Positions 44,852 through 53,277 of a stretch of DNA of 64,000 nucleotides are shown here, piece by piece (the first letter of the stretch is position 1; every line of letters starts with the position of its first letter). The DNA lies in assembly GCA_023430885.1 (NCBI GenBank), contig JAEYYH010000034.1:1-64000 (forward strand). The letters are read 5' to 3'. The notes beneath the pieces were generated by a model. That model ran no database searches and was not told where the DNA came from. It saw only the letters and a list, made by a program, of their open reading frames with translations. The translations under genes were made by a program, and so were the position numbers. The stretch comes from Bacillota bacterium (GTDB taxonomy: Bacteria > Bacillota_I > Bacilli_A > RF39 > UBA660).

Positions 44852-45097
44852 TTAATAAGGTCCATAATAATAAGGAGGATAGTAATAAGGAGGATAATAG
44901 TAGTTATTATAATAATTTGGCCTATTATATCCACCATAGAAAAAAGGTGCTGCAAGTCCGCCGGCTAAACCACCTAATAGAAATGGACCTAAAAAGCCAA
45001 AGCGATCATCGTTATATCTATTGTATCGATTATATCGATTATATCTATTATATCCACCATAGTAATTATTTGGACTAAATTGATATCTTCCGTTCAT
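44852..45097 (-). CDS. Tyr/Asn/Gly-repeat small protein, possible spore coat
   Basis: 81 residues, with AAAGGAG 7 bases before the ATG. Four tandem YNR units (NRYNRYNRYNRYN) at residues 17-29, a Gly-zipper hydrophobic core (GPFLLGGLAGGLAAPFF) and a C-terminus of repeated YYYPP units. Such low-complexity Tyr-rich proteins are frequent among spore coat and exosporium proteins, and this genome has other spore genes, but location is inference. The antisense ORF on the plus strand is its shadow. Confidence 0.7.
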   Translation of the reverse strand: MNGRYQFSPNNYYGGYNRYNRYNRYNRYNDDRFGFLGPFLLGGLAGGLAAPFFYGGYNRPNYYNNYYYPPYYYPPYYYGPY

Positions 45098-45149
45098 ATT
45101 TTAGTCTCCTTTCATATTATATTATGAAATAGAAAGTAATAGGTGATTT

Positions 45150-46247
45150 ATGGAAAGTAAGTTAAATAAATTAAGTAATTTAATAGTAAATTATTCATTA
45201 AACTTAGAAAAAGGTGAGCGAGTATTGATTAATGCTATGAGCGTTAAGACAAGCCCATTAGTAATGAAACTAATTGATAGTATACACGCTGTAGGGGCTA
45301 TACCTTTTGTAAGGATATATGATAATGAAATAACTAACAAACTAGTTAAGAATACTAGTCCAGCTAGAATTAAAGAAATTGTAATTCAAAAAGAGGATGA
45401 TAATAAAAATTATGATGCTTTTATAAACGTTAGATATACTGAAAATGAATATGAGGGCAAGGATATAGAGTCTAATATTAAAGCAGATATAAATAATGCT
45501 ACTAAGAAAGTAGATAAGATTAGAATTAACGAAAGAAAATGGGTCCTTCTAAACTATCCTTCTATAGTGGATGCATATAAAGCTAAAATGCCTTTTGAAC
45601 AGTTTAGTAATTATGCTCTTGATGCTATGACATATGATTATAGCCAAATGAAAGATAAAATCATTCCGTTAAAAAGATTAATGGAGAAAACAGATAAAGT
45701 TAGAATATTAGGCCCAAATACAGATATAAGTTTTAGTATCAAAAATATGCCAATAATACCATGCTTAGGAACATGTAATATCCCAGATGGTGAAATGTAT
45801 ACCGCTCCTATAAAAAACTCTGTAAATGGCGTAATAAGCTATAATGCACCATCTGCATATAGCAATAATGTTTTTAATAATGTTAGATTAACTTTTAAAG
45901 ATGGCAAAATAATTGATATGACAAGTGATAATGATGTAGATTTATTAACTGAAATATTTAATACAGATGAAGGAAGTAAATATGTCGGTGAGTTTTCTTT
46001 GGGATTTAATCCATTAATAACAAAACCTGTAGGCGATATTCTATTTGATGAAAAAATAAGTGGAAGTATTCATTTTACACCAGGACAGTGCTATACTGAT
46101 GCCAATAATGGAAATGATTCAGGAATACATTGGGATTTGGTTTTGATTCAAACAAAAGAATATGGCGGGGGAGAACTATACTTTGATGATGTACTTGTAA
46201 GAAAAGATGGCAAATTTGTATTAGATGAATTAAAAGATCTTAATTAG
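45150..46247 (+). CDS. M29-family aminopeptidase
   Basis: 365 residues, slightly short for the family (about 370-410). Two-metal site residues are visible: NIPDGEMYTAP (Glu), VGEFSLG (Glu), SIHFTPGQCY (His), GIHWDLVL (His and Asp). M29 (AmpS/thermophilic) aminopeptidases remove N-terminal residues in the cytosol using Zn, Co or Mn. AGGTGAT precedes the ATG. Divergent from the Tyr-repeat gene. Confidence 0.92.
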   Translation: MESKLNKLSNLIVNYSLNLEKGERVLINAMSVKTSPLVMKLIDSIHAVGAIPFVRIYDNEITNKLVKNTSPARIKEIVIQKEDDNKNYDAFINVRYTENEYEGKDIESNIKADINNATKKVDKIRINERKWVLLNYPSIVDAYKAKMPFEQFSNYALDAMTYDYSQMKDKIIPLKRLMEKTDKVRILGPNTDISFSIKNMPIIPCLGTCNIPDGEMYTAPIKNSVNGVISYNAPSAYSNNVFNNVRLTFKDGKIIDMTSDNDVDLLTEIFNTDEGSKYVGEFSLGFNPLITKPVGDILFDEKISGSIHFTPGQCYTDANNGNDSGIHWDLVLIQTKEYGGGELYFDDVLVRKDGKFVLDELKDLN

Positions 46248-46290
46248 AAATAACTTCTTAATTTAATCATATATTTTAATAGGTGATTAG

Positions 46291-47127
46291 ATGAAGAAGT
46301 TTTTTAAATGTCTAGGAATAATAACTTTACTATGTGGTAGTTTCATTTATACAGAAAAGGCTACTACAGTGGTAAAAGAAATGGATGACATAATGATTCA
46401 AATAAAAGCAAATAAAGATAAATATTATGTACCTCCAGTTGAAGCAATAATAGAAAATAACACTATAATACCGGGTATAAATGGCATGGAAATAGATGTT
46501 AATAAAAGTTATCAAAATATGCGCAGCATTGGACTTTACAGTGATAAGTACTTTAAATATAAAGTTATCAAAGTAAGTAATTCGCTAGATAAAAATACAA
46601 ATAAATATATTATAAGCGGTAATAAAAATAAAGGTATAACAAGTTTAGTATTCTTGGTAGAAAAAAATACTAACATAGATAAAGTGATTAAAATATTAGA
46701 TAAGAATAAAGTAAAAGCTAATTTTTTCGTAGATGGTTCGTGGCTTGAAAACAACAATTCAAAAATTTACACTATCATAAATAATAATCATGATATAGGG
46801 AGCATAGGTTACAATTATGATTACAGTAATTCTTCATATGCTTGGCTCGATAATATAATAAAAAGGGTAAGCAAAGAAGAAATTAGTTACTGTATAAAAG
46901 TAGATGAAGAGTCACTTGATAAGTGTTCAAGAAATAAAAATTATACCATAAGTGCTCCTGTTATAGTAAAAAATCCTTTGATAAGTACAAAAGAAATTTT
47001 AACTAATGGATCTATAATTATATATAAGATAAATACTACTTTAGAAGAAGAATTGCCATTAATTATTAATTATATTTACTCTAAAGGTATAACAATTGAC
47101 ACGTTAAAAAATTTATTGCAAGAGTAA
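46291..47127 (+). CDS. Catalytically dead NodB-fold deacetylase-like protein
   Basis: 278 residues. N-terminal signal/anchor (FKCLGIITLLCGSFIYTE), then a NodB-like domain (about 115-275): LVFLVEKNTNIDKVIKILDKNKVKANFFVDGSWLENN matches the strand that normally reads TFDDGP and then ATFFV, but the Asp pair is gone; NHDIGSIGYNY replaces the HTYSH metal site. It therefore cannot bind the usual metal and is probably structural or a sugar-binding relic. Resembles YlxY-like sporulation deacetylase homologues, which are also degenerate. An intact enzyme of the same fold lies at 51827-52483. Confidence 0.75.
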   Translation: MKKFFKCLGIITLLCGSFIYTEKATTVVKEMDDIMIQIKANKDKYYVPPVEAIIENNTIIPGINGMEIDVNKSYQNMRSIGLYSDKYFKYKVIKVSNSLDKNTNKYIISGNKNKGITSLVFLVEKNTNIDKVIKILDKNKVKANFFVDGSWLENNNSKIYTIINNNHDIGSIGYNYDYSNSSYAWLDNIIKRVSKEEISYCIKVDEESLDKCSRNKNYTISAPVIVKNPLISTKEILTNGSIIIYKINTTLEEELPLIINYIYSKGITIDTLKNLLQE

Positions 47128-47180
47128 AATTATTTTAGTTTTAAAATTTACATGATATAATTATATGGTAGGTGGTATAT

Positions 47181-48266
47181 ATGAGAGAAAAAGCTTTAGA
47201 TAATAGATGTCCAGCTTGTTCAGCGCCCATTTTCTTTAATCCAACATTAGGAAAGTGGAAATGTGATTATTGTGATAGCATCTTTACGCTAGAAGAATTA
47301 CAAAAATTCAATAATGCCAGTAATAAAAAAGTTAATTTTGAAGAAGAAAAAGTAATTGAAAAAAAGAAAGTTGTAGATAATACGGTTTATGTATCTTACA
47401 GTTGTAAAGACTGTGGAGCTGAAATTGTAGCAGATGAACAAACTGCTGCAACTTTTTGTGTTTATTGTGGGAATACGGCTATATTAAAAAGCAAACTATC
47501 AGGAGAGTTCCAGCCAGCCAAGATTATCCCCTTTAAAACCGAAAAAAAATTAGCAATAGATTCATTTAAAGGCTTATCTAAAGGCAGACCTTTAATGCCC
47601 AAAACATTTAATAACGAAAAAAATATTGAAAAAATATCAGGTATTTATATACCATTTTGGTTATTTGATATGAATGTTTCAGGCGATTTAAATGCTGATG
47701 GTAAAAAAATAACTACGTGGGCAATTGGCAATACTCATTTTACCAAAACTGATATATATAAATTGTATCGTAGTGCAAGTATGAATTATCAGAAAATACC
47801 AGTTGATGGATCAACTAGATTTGATAATGATATTATGACTACTATAGAACCTTTTGATTATAAAGAACTAGTAAATTATAATCATGCATATTTATCGGGC
47901 TTTTTAGCAGAAAAATACGATGTTATAAGCGATGTGGCTATCAAAGATGCTGAAAACAGATCATTAAATTCAACAATTGAAGATATGAAAAAAGACATGG
48001 GGAACTACACTAGTAAAAATGTTTTTGAAAATACTTTAATAGCAAAGCAAATAAAAGCTGAATATGCATTATTGCCTGTATGGATGGTAAATGTTAAGTA
48101 TAAAGATAAATATTATACTTTTGCAATGAATGGACAAACTGGTGAATTTATTGGAAATATTCCACTAGATAAAAACAAAACAATATTATATTCTGTTATT
48201 ATTTTTGTATTAACATTTGCTTTAACTATATTTTTATCTTTTGTCTTTTATAAGGTAGGTAATTAG
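47181..48266 (+). CDS. Zinc-ribbon membrane protein paired with TPM protein
   Basis: 361 residues from ATG 47181 (AGGTGG upstream). Two zinc ribbons, CPAC..CDYC (about 10-33) and CKDC..CVYC (about 75-99), a middle domain (YIPFWLFDMNVSGDL, LPVWMVNVKYKDKYYTFAMNGQTGE) and one C-terminal membrane span (about 330-355). This layout typically sits beside TPM-domain genes, as here: the TPM gene starts 1 base after its stop. The ribbons face the cytosol. Role unknown; possibly membrane-protein quality control or envelope stress. Confidence 0.75.
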   Translation: MREKALDNRCPACSAPIFFNPTLGKWKCDYCDSIFTLEELQKFNNASNKKVNFEEEKVIEKKKVVDNTVYVSYSCKDCGAEIVADEQTAATFCVYCGNTAILKSKLSGEFQPAKIIPFKTEKKLAIDSFKGLSKGRPLMPKTFNNEKNIEKISGIYIPFWLFDMNVSGDLNADGKKITTWAIGNTHFTKTDIYKLYRSASMNYQKIPVDGSTRFDNDIMTTIEPFDYKELVNYNHAYLSGFLAEKYDVISDVAIKDAENRSLNSTIEDMKKDMGNYTSKNVFENTLIAKQIKAEYALLPVWMVNVKYKDKYYTFAMNGQTGEFIGNIPLDKNKTILYSVIIFVLTFALTIFLSFVFYKVGN

Positions 48267-48267
48267 T

Positions 48268-49185
48268 ATGAAGAAAAAATTAAAATATTTTATTTTGTTA
48301 CTAAGTTTAATAATAGGTCTAACTAATGTAAAAGCAAGTACTATAACTTTTGATCGTACAGAAGATGATTTAGGAGTTAATAAAAAATGGACAATAGACG
48401 AAAGTAATATTGATAATGTAAAGGCAACTCCTAGAGTTGATGCTAGTGAAAAAATATATGATTATGCTGAAATATTAAGTGCTTCAGAAGAAGACCAACT
48501 ATATAATTCTATTAAAAATTATATTAAAACAAGCAATATGGATATGGTAATACTTACTGTTGAATTACCTTATAGTGATCAGCAAATAGAAGATTACACT
48601 GCCGATTTTTATGACTACAATGATTTTGGAATTGATTTTGATTTATATAGTGGGTTAATAATTGTTAGAAATATCAACAGTTATAACAGATACTTTAACA
48701 TTTATACTTTTGGCAATGCCCAGTTATATTATCCTTATGAAAGATGTGAGAATATATTAGATTATATCTATAATGATATATATACCGAAAACTATCTTTC
48801 TGGTTTTAATTCATTTATATCATATTCTACTCAATTTTATAATGATGGTATACCAAGCAATTATAAAAACTACTATGTTAATGACATGGGATATTTAACT
48901 AAAAGATACACAATACCGTGGTTTTTAGCTTTCATTATATCAGGTATAGTTACTTGTGTAATTATGATTATATTGATTTCAAAAAATAAAATGGTTAAGA
49001 AAGCAAGTGTTGCTAAAGAATACTTAGATAGTTCTAGTGTTAATTACACTAATAGAAGTGATAATTTTATTACTTCACATACAACTTCTTACACGGTTTC
49101 TTCATCATCAGGTGGTGGTGGAGGCGGTTCACACTCTGGATCTAGTGGTGGTGGACACGGTGGTGGCGGAGGTCGCCATGGATAA
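48268..49185 (+). CDS. TPM-domain membrane protein (YgcG-like)
   Basis: 305 residues. Signal peptide (YFILLLSLIIGLTNVKA), TPM domain (about 60-205: IYDYAEILSASEEDQLYNSIKNY, DMVILTVEL, GLIIVRN), one membrane span (about 217-240), and a Gly/Ser/His-rich tail (GGGGGGSHSG, HGGGGGRHG), the standard YgcG build. Some TPM proteins have acid phosphatase activity or aid membrane-protein folding. Operon with the zinc-ribbon gene. The His-Gly tail could bind metal (inference). Confidence 0.85.
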   Translation: MKKKLKYFILLLSLIIGLTNVKASTITFDRTEDDLGVNKKWTIDESNIDNVKATPRVDASEKIYDYAEILSASEEDQLYNSIKNYIKTSNMDMVILTVELPYSDQQIEDYTADFYDYNDFGIDFDLYSGLIIVRNINSYNRYFNIYTFGNAQLYYPYERCENILDYIYNDIYTENYLSGFNSFISYSTQFYNDGIPSNYKNYYVNDMGYLTKRYTIPWFLAFIISGIVTCVIMIILISKNKMVKKASVAKEYLDSSSVNYTNRSDNFITSHTTSYTVSSSSGGGGGGSHSGSSGGGHGGGGGRHG

Positions 49186-49217
49186 AAGGTAAATGATTAA
49201 ATCATTTATCTTTTTAT
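49184..49217 (+). terminator. Terminator of the TPM operon
   Basis: AAAGGTAAATGAT / ATCATTTATCTTT then TT. Confidence 0.75.
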
Positions 49218-49245
49218 ATGATATAATCTTATTTGAGGTGATACC

Positions 49246-51441
49246 ATGAAAAGACCAGAAATTCTTGCACCAGCAGGTAATATGGAGTGTTTAAAAGCAG
49301 CTATAATTGCAGGAGCTGATGCTATATACATAGGTGGTTATATGTTTGGAGCAAGAGCTTTTTCTAATAATTTTTCAAATGAAGAATTAGTGGAAGCAAT
49401 TAATTATGCTCACATGTATAATGTTAAAATATATGTTACGGCGAACACAATAATATATGAAAATGAAGTTGATAGATTTATAGACTATATAGAATTTTTA
49501 TATAATAATAATGTTGATGCAGTAATAATTCAAGATATAGGAATGATGGATTTAGTTAGACAAACATTTCCAAATTTAGAAGTTCATGCTTCAACGCAAA
49601 TGCATATCCATAATTTAGAAGGTGTTAAGCTAGTAGAAAAACTTGGTTTAACCAGAGCGGTTTTAGCTAGAGAAACAACTTATGAAGATATTAAAAATAT
49701 TAAAGAAAATACTAATATAGAACTAGAAATTTTTGTTCACGGAGCTTTATGTATTTCATATTCAGGACAATGCTTAATGAGCAGCCTAATTGGTGGTAGA
49801 AGTGGTAATCGTGGTACATGTGCAGGAAGTTGTAGACAAAAATATAACGTTCTTGATAATAAGAAAAATAAAGTTAATACTGAGGAATATAACTTAAGTA
49901 CAAAAGATTTAAATAGTTTAGACAATATAGGAAAATTAATTGAAATAGGTGTAGATAGTTTAAAGATAGAAGGCAGAATGAAATCGCCAGAATATGTATA
50001 TCTAGTAGTTAGTTTATATAGAAAAGCAGTAGATTCTTATTTAAAAGATAAAACTATAAATATAACTACTGAAGACATAACAAATTTAAAGAAAATATTT
50101 AACAGAATGTTTACTAAAGGTTTTATGTTTAACGAGTTAAATGAAAATTTTATTAATCCATTTAGACCAAATCATCAAGGAATAGAAATAGGAAAGGTTA
50201 TTTCTACTACTAATACTAGTGTAATAATAAAGCTTACAGAAGAATTAAATATTAACGATGGTATAAGAATTGTTGGAAAAGAAGATTCTGGATGGATAGT
50301 TACATCTATGTTTGTTAATGGTCAGAGAGTAACTTGTGCCCCAAAAGGTGAAACTGTTTATGTTTCCTATAAAGGTGAAGTGGAAAACGGTTCTATAGTA
50401 TTAAAAACAACAGATTATGCTTTAAATAAGGAAGTAGATAATCTTTTAAAAACACAAAAAAGAAGAATTGAAATAACTGGTAAAATAATATTAAAAGAAA
50501 ATGATTTAATACTACTGGAAGTTACTGATGGTATTAACAATATATCTGTTAATAGTGATATGCCCGTGGAAAAAGCTTCTAACAATCCAACTAGTAAAGA
50601 AAGAGTGCTAGAGCAATTAACAAAAACAGGTAGTACAGTTTTTGAATTCACAAAATTAGATATTCAGATGGATGACAATTTATTTATTTCAATAAAAGAA
50701 ATAAATGAACTAAGACGTATTGCACTTGAAAAATTAGCAGAAGTTAGAAAAGATAAAATGACTATAAACGAAAGAAAAATTTATAAAAGAGAAGTTCCCT
50801 CTTTTTCAAAACAATTTAACAAAAATATTTATATAAAAACACAAAATCAATATGATAAAATTAAAAATGGAAATTATACTTATATATATGCTGACTTAGA
50901 CTTATATAATAAGATTAAAGATAATAGACTTATATTAAAATTGCCAAGAGTCATTACAAAGCATGAGGAATATAATAATCCTTTACTTGTTGGTGAACTA
51001 GGTAGTGTTAATAAGTATAAAAATATTCACACAGATTTTTCATTAAACGTAGTCAATTCTTATAGTATTGCTTTATTACATAATTTAGGAGTTAAGCAAA
51101 TAACTATTTCATATGAATTAGATGATAATCAAATTAAAGAAATGATAAGTGGTTATAAAAAAAGATATAAAGAAAATCCTAATTTAGAAATGATTGTATA
51201 TGCTAAAGAAGAAATAATGATATCAAAATTTAATTTATTAAAGTACTATAAATTAAATAGTAATGGTTATTTAGAGGATAGATTTAATAATTTATATAAA
51301 GTAGTTGAAGACAACGATTTGATGTATATATATAACTATATGCCAAAGCATTTAAACAATCTAAATTATTATAGCGATTTAGGTATCAATAATTTTAGAT
51401 ATAACATAGTAGATGAAGAAGACTTAAATAATATTATTTAA
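49246..51441 (+). CDS. U32 peptidase-family rRNA/tRNA hydroxylation protein
   Basis: 731 residues. N-terminal U32 domain: PEILAPAGNMECLKAAI, YVTANTI, HASTQMHIHN, and a Cys cluster CISYSGQC...CAGSCRQKY (about 167-196), which in RlhA/TrhP holds an Fe-S cluster; LKIEGRMKSPEYV follows. The second half is the DUF3656-like extension, making it the long RlhA-type form. Relatives use prephenate-derived chemistry for 23S rRNA C2501 or tRNA U34 hydroxylation; true protease activity is doubtful. GAGGTGATACC precedes the ATG. Confidence 0.9.
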   Translation: MKRPEILAPAGNMECLKAAIIAGADAIYIGGYMFGARAFSNNFSNEELVEAINYAHMYNVKIYVTANTIIYENEVDRFIDYIEFLYNNNVDAVIIQDIGMMDLVRQTFPNLEVHASTQMHIHNLEGVKLVEKLGLTRAVLARETTYEDIKNIKENTNIELEIFVHGALCISYSGQCLMSSLIGGRSGNRGTCAGSCRQKYNVLDNKKNKVNTEEYNLSTKDLNSLDNIGKLIEIGVDSLKIEGRMKSPEYVYLVVSLYRKAVDSYLKDKTINITTEDITNLKKIFNRMFTKGFMFNELNENFINPFRPNHQGIEIGKVISTTNTSVIIKLTEELNINDGIRIVGKEDSGWIVTSMFVNGQRVTCAPKGETVYVSYKGEVENGSIVLKTTDYALNKEVDNLLKTQKRRIEITGKIILKENDLILLEVTDGINNISVNSDMPVEKASNNPTSKERVLEQLTKTGSTVFEFTKLDIQMDDNLFISIKEINELRRIALEKLAEVRKDKMTINERKIYKREVPSFSKQFNKNIYIKTQNQYDKIKNGNYTYIYADLDLYNKIKDNRLILKLPRVITKHEEYNNPLLVGELGSVNKYKNIHTDFSLNVVNSYSIALLHNLGVKQITISYELDDNQIKEMISGYKKRYKENPNLEMIVYAKEEIMISKFNLLKYYKLNSNGYLEDRFNNLYKVVEDNDLMYIYNYMPKHLNNLNYYSDLGINNFRYNIVDEEDLNNII

Positions 51442-51451
51442 GTCTTTTTAT
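51419..51451. terminator. Palindromic terminator between convergent genes
   Basis: Fourteen-base palindrome arms AAGACTTAAATAAT / ATTATTTAAGTCTT, then T. Confidence 0.75.
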
Positions 51452-51837
51452 AATGTAGGATTTTCATATATAGCAGTTGTATCTTGATCATAAGTAAACA
51501 CTAAGTATAATATAATAAGTCCTCCTAATAAACCAAGAAAGGATACAAAAATTTCTAAATTATCTGCAGTTAAATCTTTATTTTTAATTTTGTCGATTTC
51601 TCTCTCACGATATGCTAAATATAAGTATGTTAAAAATAAAGCAACAATAAAAATTCTATTTGTTTTCAAAAGGTTACTAGCTTCTTCGTCACTAATAATT
51701 CCTTCATTGTATAATAATTTGTATTTTTCATTTAAGTTTAAAAAAATGGATACAATAAGAGCTATTATAAATAATAAAGTTGTGATTAGCTGAATATTTA
51801 GAATTTCAGATTCTTCTGGTTTTGTATCAACTATCAT
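51448..51837 (-). CDS. Three-span membrane protein, unknown
   Basis: 129 residues with three hydrophobic spans (about 15-35, 60-80, 95-115) and charged loops (YREREIDKIKNK). Its start overlaps the end of the deacetylase gene by 11 bases, so it is translationally coupled to it and may work with it at the membrane. No family recognised. Confidence 0.65.
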   Translation of the reverse strand: MIVDTKPEESEILNIQLITTLLFIIALIVSIFLNLNEKYKLLYNEGIISDEEASNLLKTNRIFIVALFLTYLYLAYREREIDKIKNKDLTADNLEIFVSFLGLLGGLIILYLVFTYDQDTTAIYENPTL

Positions 51838-52483
51838 TTCTAAGTTTTTCTATCTCTTTTAACTGACTAACAGTTACAATTTGATAGTCCATTTCTTTTA
51901 ATTTAGGAATAATTATTTTTAAAGCTTCATAACTTCTCTTATAAGTATCATGCATAATTACTATATCACCATCATTAATATTTCTAATAACTCGCGCTGC
52001 TATAGTTTTGCTACTTCTATATCTCCAATCATTACTATCATTATTCCACATTACAATTTCCATATCTATAGCTTTTTTTACTTTAATATTTATGTCGCCG
52101 TAGCTTGGTCTAAACAAAGTTGGTTTAGTACCGGTTATGTCAAAAATCAAGTCGTTTGTTTTATCGAGCTCTTCAATTGTTTCACTGACACTTAAATGTG
52201 TCAACCAAGGATGTGAGTATGTATGATTTCCGATTTCATTACCTTTTGCTACTATATTCATTACTGTTTCTTTATATATCAATGCTTTATTACCTATTAC
52301 GAAGAAGGTGGCATATGCATTATATTTATCTAGTAAATCCAAAATATCCTTCGTATAATCGCTGGGCCCATCATCAAAAGTAAGCGCCACTGTTTTTTTT
52401 TCTATATCTAATATATCTTCACTTTTGGCAACTGGGAAAACAAGTAATATAAGTATAATTAGTATAATTGCGCCTTTTTTCAA
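51827..52483 (-). CDS. Polysaccharide deacetylase (NodB domain)
   Basis: 218 residues from TTG 52483, 5 bases after AGGTG; the GTG at 52492 overlaps that site. Signal/anchor (GAIILIILILLVFPVA), then a full NodB domain: ALTFDDGP (metal Asp), GNHTYSHPWL (metal His pair), FRPSYGD, WNNDSNDW, and DIVIMHDTY (catalytic His). It removes N-acetyl groups from peptidoglycan or other cell-surface polymer outside the membrane. Forms an operon with the three-span membrane gene. Confidence 0.92.
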   Translation of the reverse strand: MKKGAIILIILILLVFPVAKSEDILDIEKKTVALTFDDGPSDYTKDILDLLDKYNAYATFFVIGNKALIYKETVMNIVAKGNEIGNHTYSHPWLTHLSVSETIEELDKTNDLIFDITGTKPTLFRPSYGDINIKVKKAIDMEIVMWNNDSNDWRYRSSKTIAARVIRNINDGDIVIMHDTYKRSYEALKIIIPKLKEMDYQIVTVSQLKEIEKLRNDS

Positions 52484-52525
52484 ATAGATCACCTATATAA
52501 ATATATTTTATAAACTTCGTTATAA

Positions 52526-52846
52526 TGAGTACAAATAAAAATAAATATAGAATATATATTATTAGAGATATTATTATGCTGATATATTTTCAAACTGTTT
52601 AATTAATTTATTAATAATTAGTGTTACTATTGTCTTTGTATTAATGTCATTAATTCAAAAACAAAAAAATTATCAATTATAAATAAAGAATGGCAAGTGT
52701 GGATAATTAATCTACTTTTATCTTTTTCAATTACTATAACATTTGTAATGAAGTTCTACGACACTATTTTAATAGATGAAATATAGATTGGATTATTCAC
52801 ATTTAATGGAACTCCTAAATTATATAAAACACTAAAAAACAGATAA
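52526..52846 (+). pseudogene. Decayed small membrane-protein gene
   Basis: Three consecutive frames give a coherent membrane protein: MSTNKNKYRIYIIRDII from the ATG at 52526, then DIFSNCLINLLIISVTIVFV in another frame, then INKEWQVWIINLLLSFSITI and MKFYDTILIDEI in a third, an in-frame TAG at 52784, and IGLFTFNGTPKLYKTLKNR to a stop at 52844. At least two frameshifts and one nonsense change are needed. No parent family recognised. Confidence 0.45.
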
Positions 52847-52911
52847 TTTTAACATCTAAATTTTTATCACTAAATAGTACTGCAACAATTCCAATTAAAA
52901 ATTAAATTTTG

Positions 52912-53160
52912 ATTAAGTGAAAAAATTAAAAAAGTTCAAAAACTAAAAAAATCAAAAAATGAAAAAAAGGAAAAATTAAAAAAAAGTTAAAAATATCAAA
53001 AAAAGTAACATATTCAAAAAGTAATTTTAGCCCTTAAAATAAAAGAAAAAACAGTGATTTAACGAAAAAATTACTTTTTTTAAAAGAAATGAAAAAATCA
53101 AAAAATGTAAACTGTAAAATTTTCAAAAAATTAAAAAATGCGTTTAGTATTTAAAAATAA
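52912..53160. repeat. Phased A-tract, low-complexity block
   Basis: About 250 bases dominated by A4-A8 runs on the plus strand spaced roughly 8-10 bases (for example between 52919 and 53010), separated by GTTC, CT, TC, TG. No coding. Phased A-tracts bend DNA; the block lies upstream of the nrdD promoter. Confidence 0.5.
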
Positions 53161-53177
53161 GCCTTAAGAGAAATGTA

Positions 53178-53191
53178 CGAACAAAAGTTCG
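53178..53191. promoter_or_regulatory. LexA/DinR-type SOS box
   Basis: CGAACAAAAGTTCG is an exact CGAAC-N4-GTTCG palindrome, the Gram-positive LexA box. It ends 20 bases before the nrdD -35. Confidence 0.5.
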
Positions 53192-53211
53192 AAAAAATAT
53201 TAAAAAAGTAG

Positions 53212-53241
53212 TTGACTTTACCTAAATTATGATACTATAAT
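53212..53241 (+). promoter_or_regulatory. Promoter of the nrdD operon
   Basis: TTGACT (53212-53217), 18 bases, TATAAT (53236-53241). Confidence 0.75.
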
Positions 53242-53277
53242 GAAATTGTAGAAAAGATATCGCAGGAGGAAATGAAT

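Noticed and set aside
44821..45078. 85-codon plus-strand ORF rich in Tyr/Asp/His
   Set aside because: Antisense of the Tyr-repeat gene; the minus-strand ORF has the AAAGGAG site and sensible protein segments.
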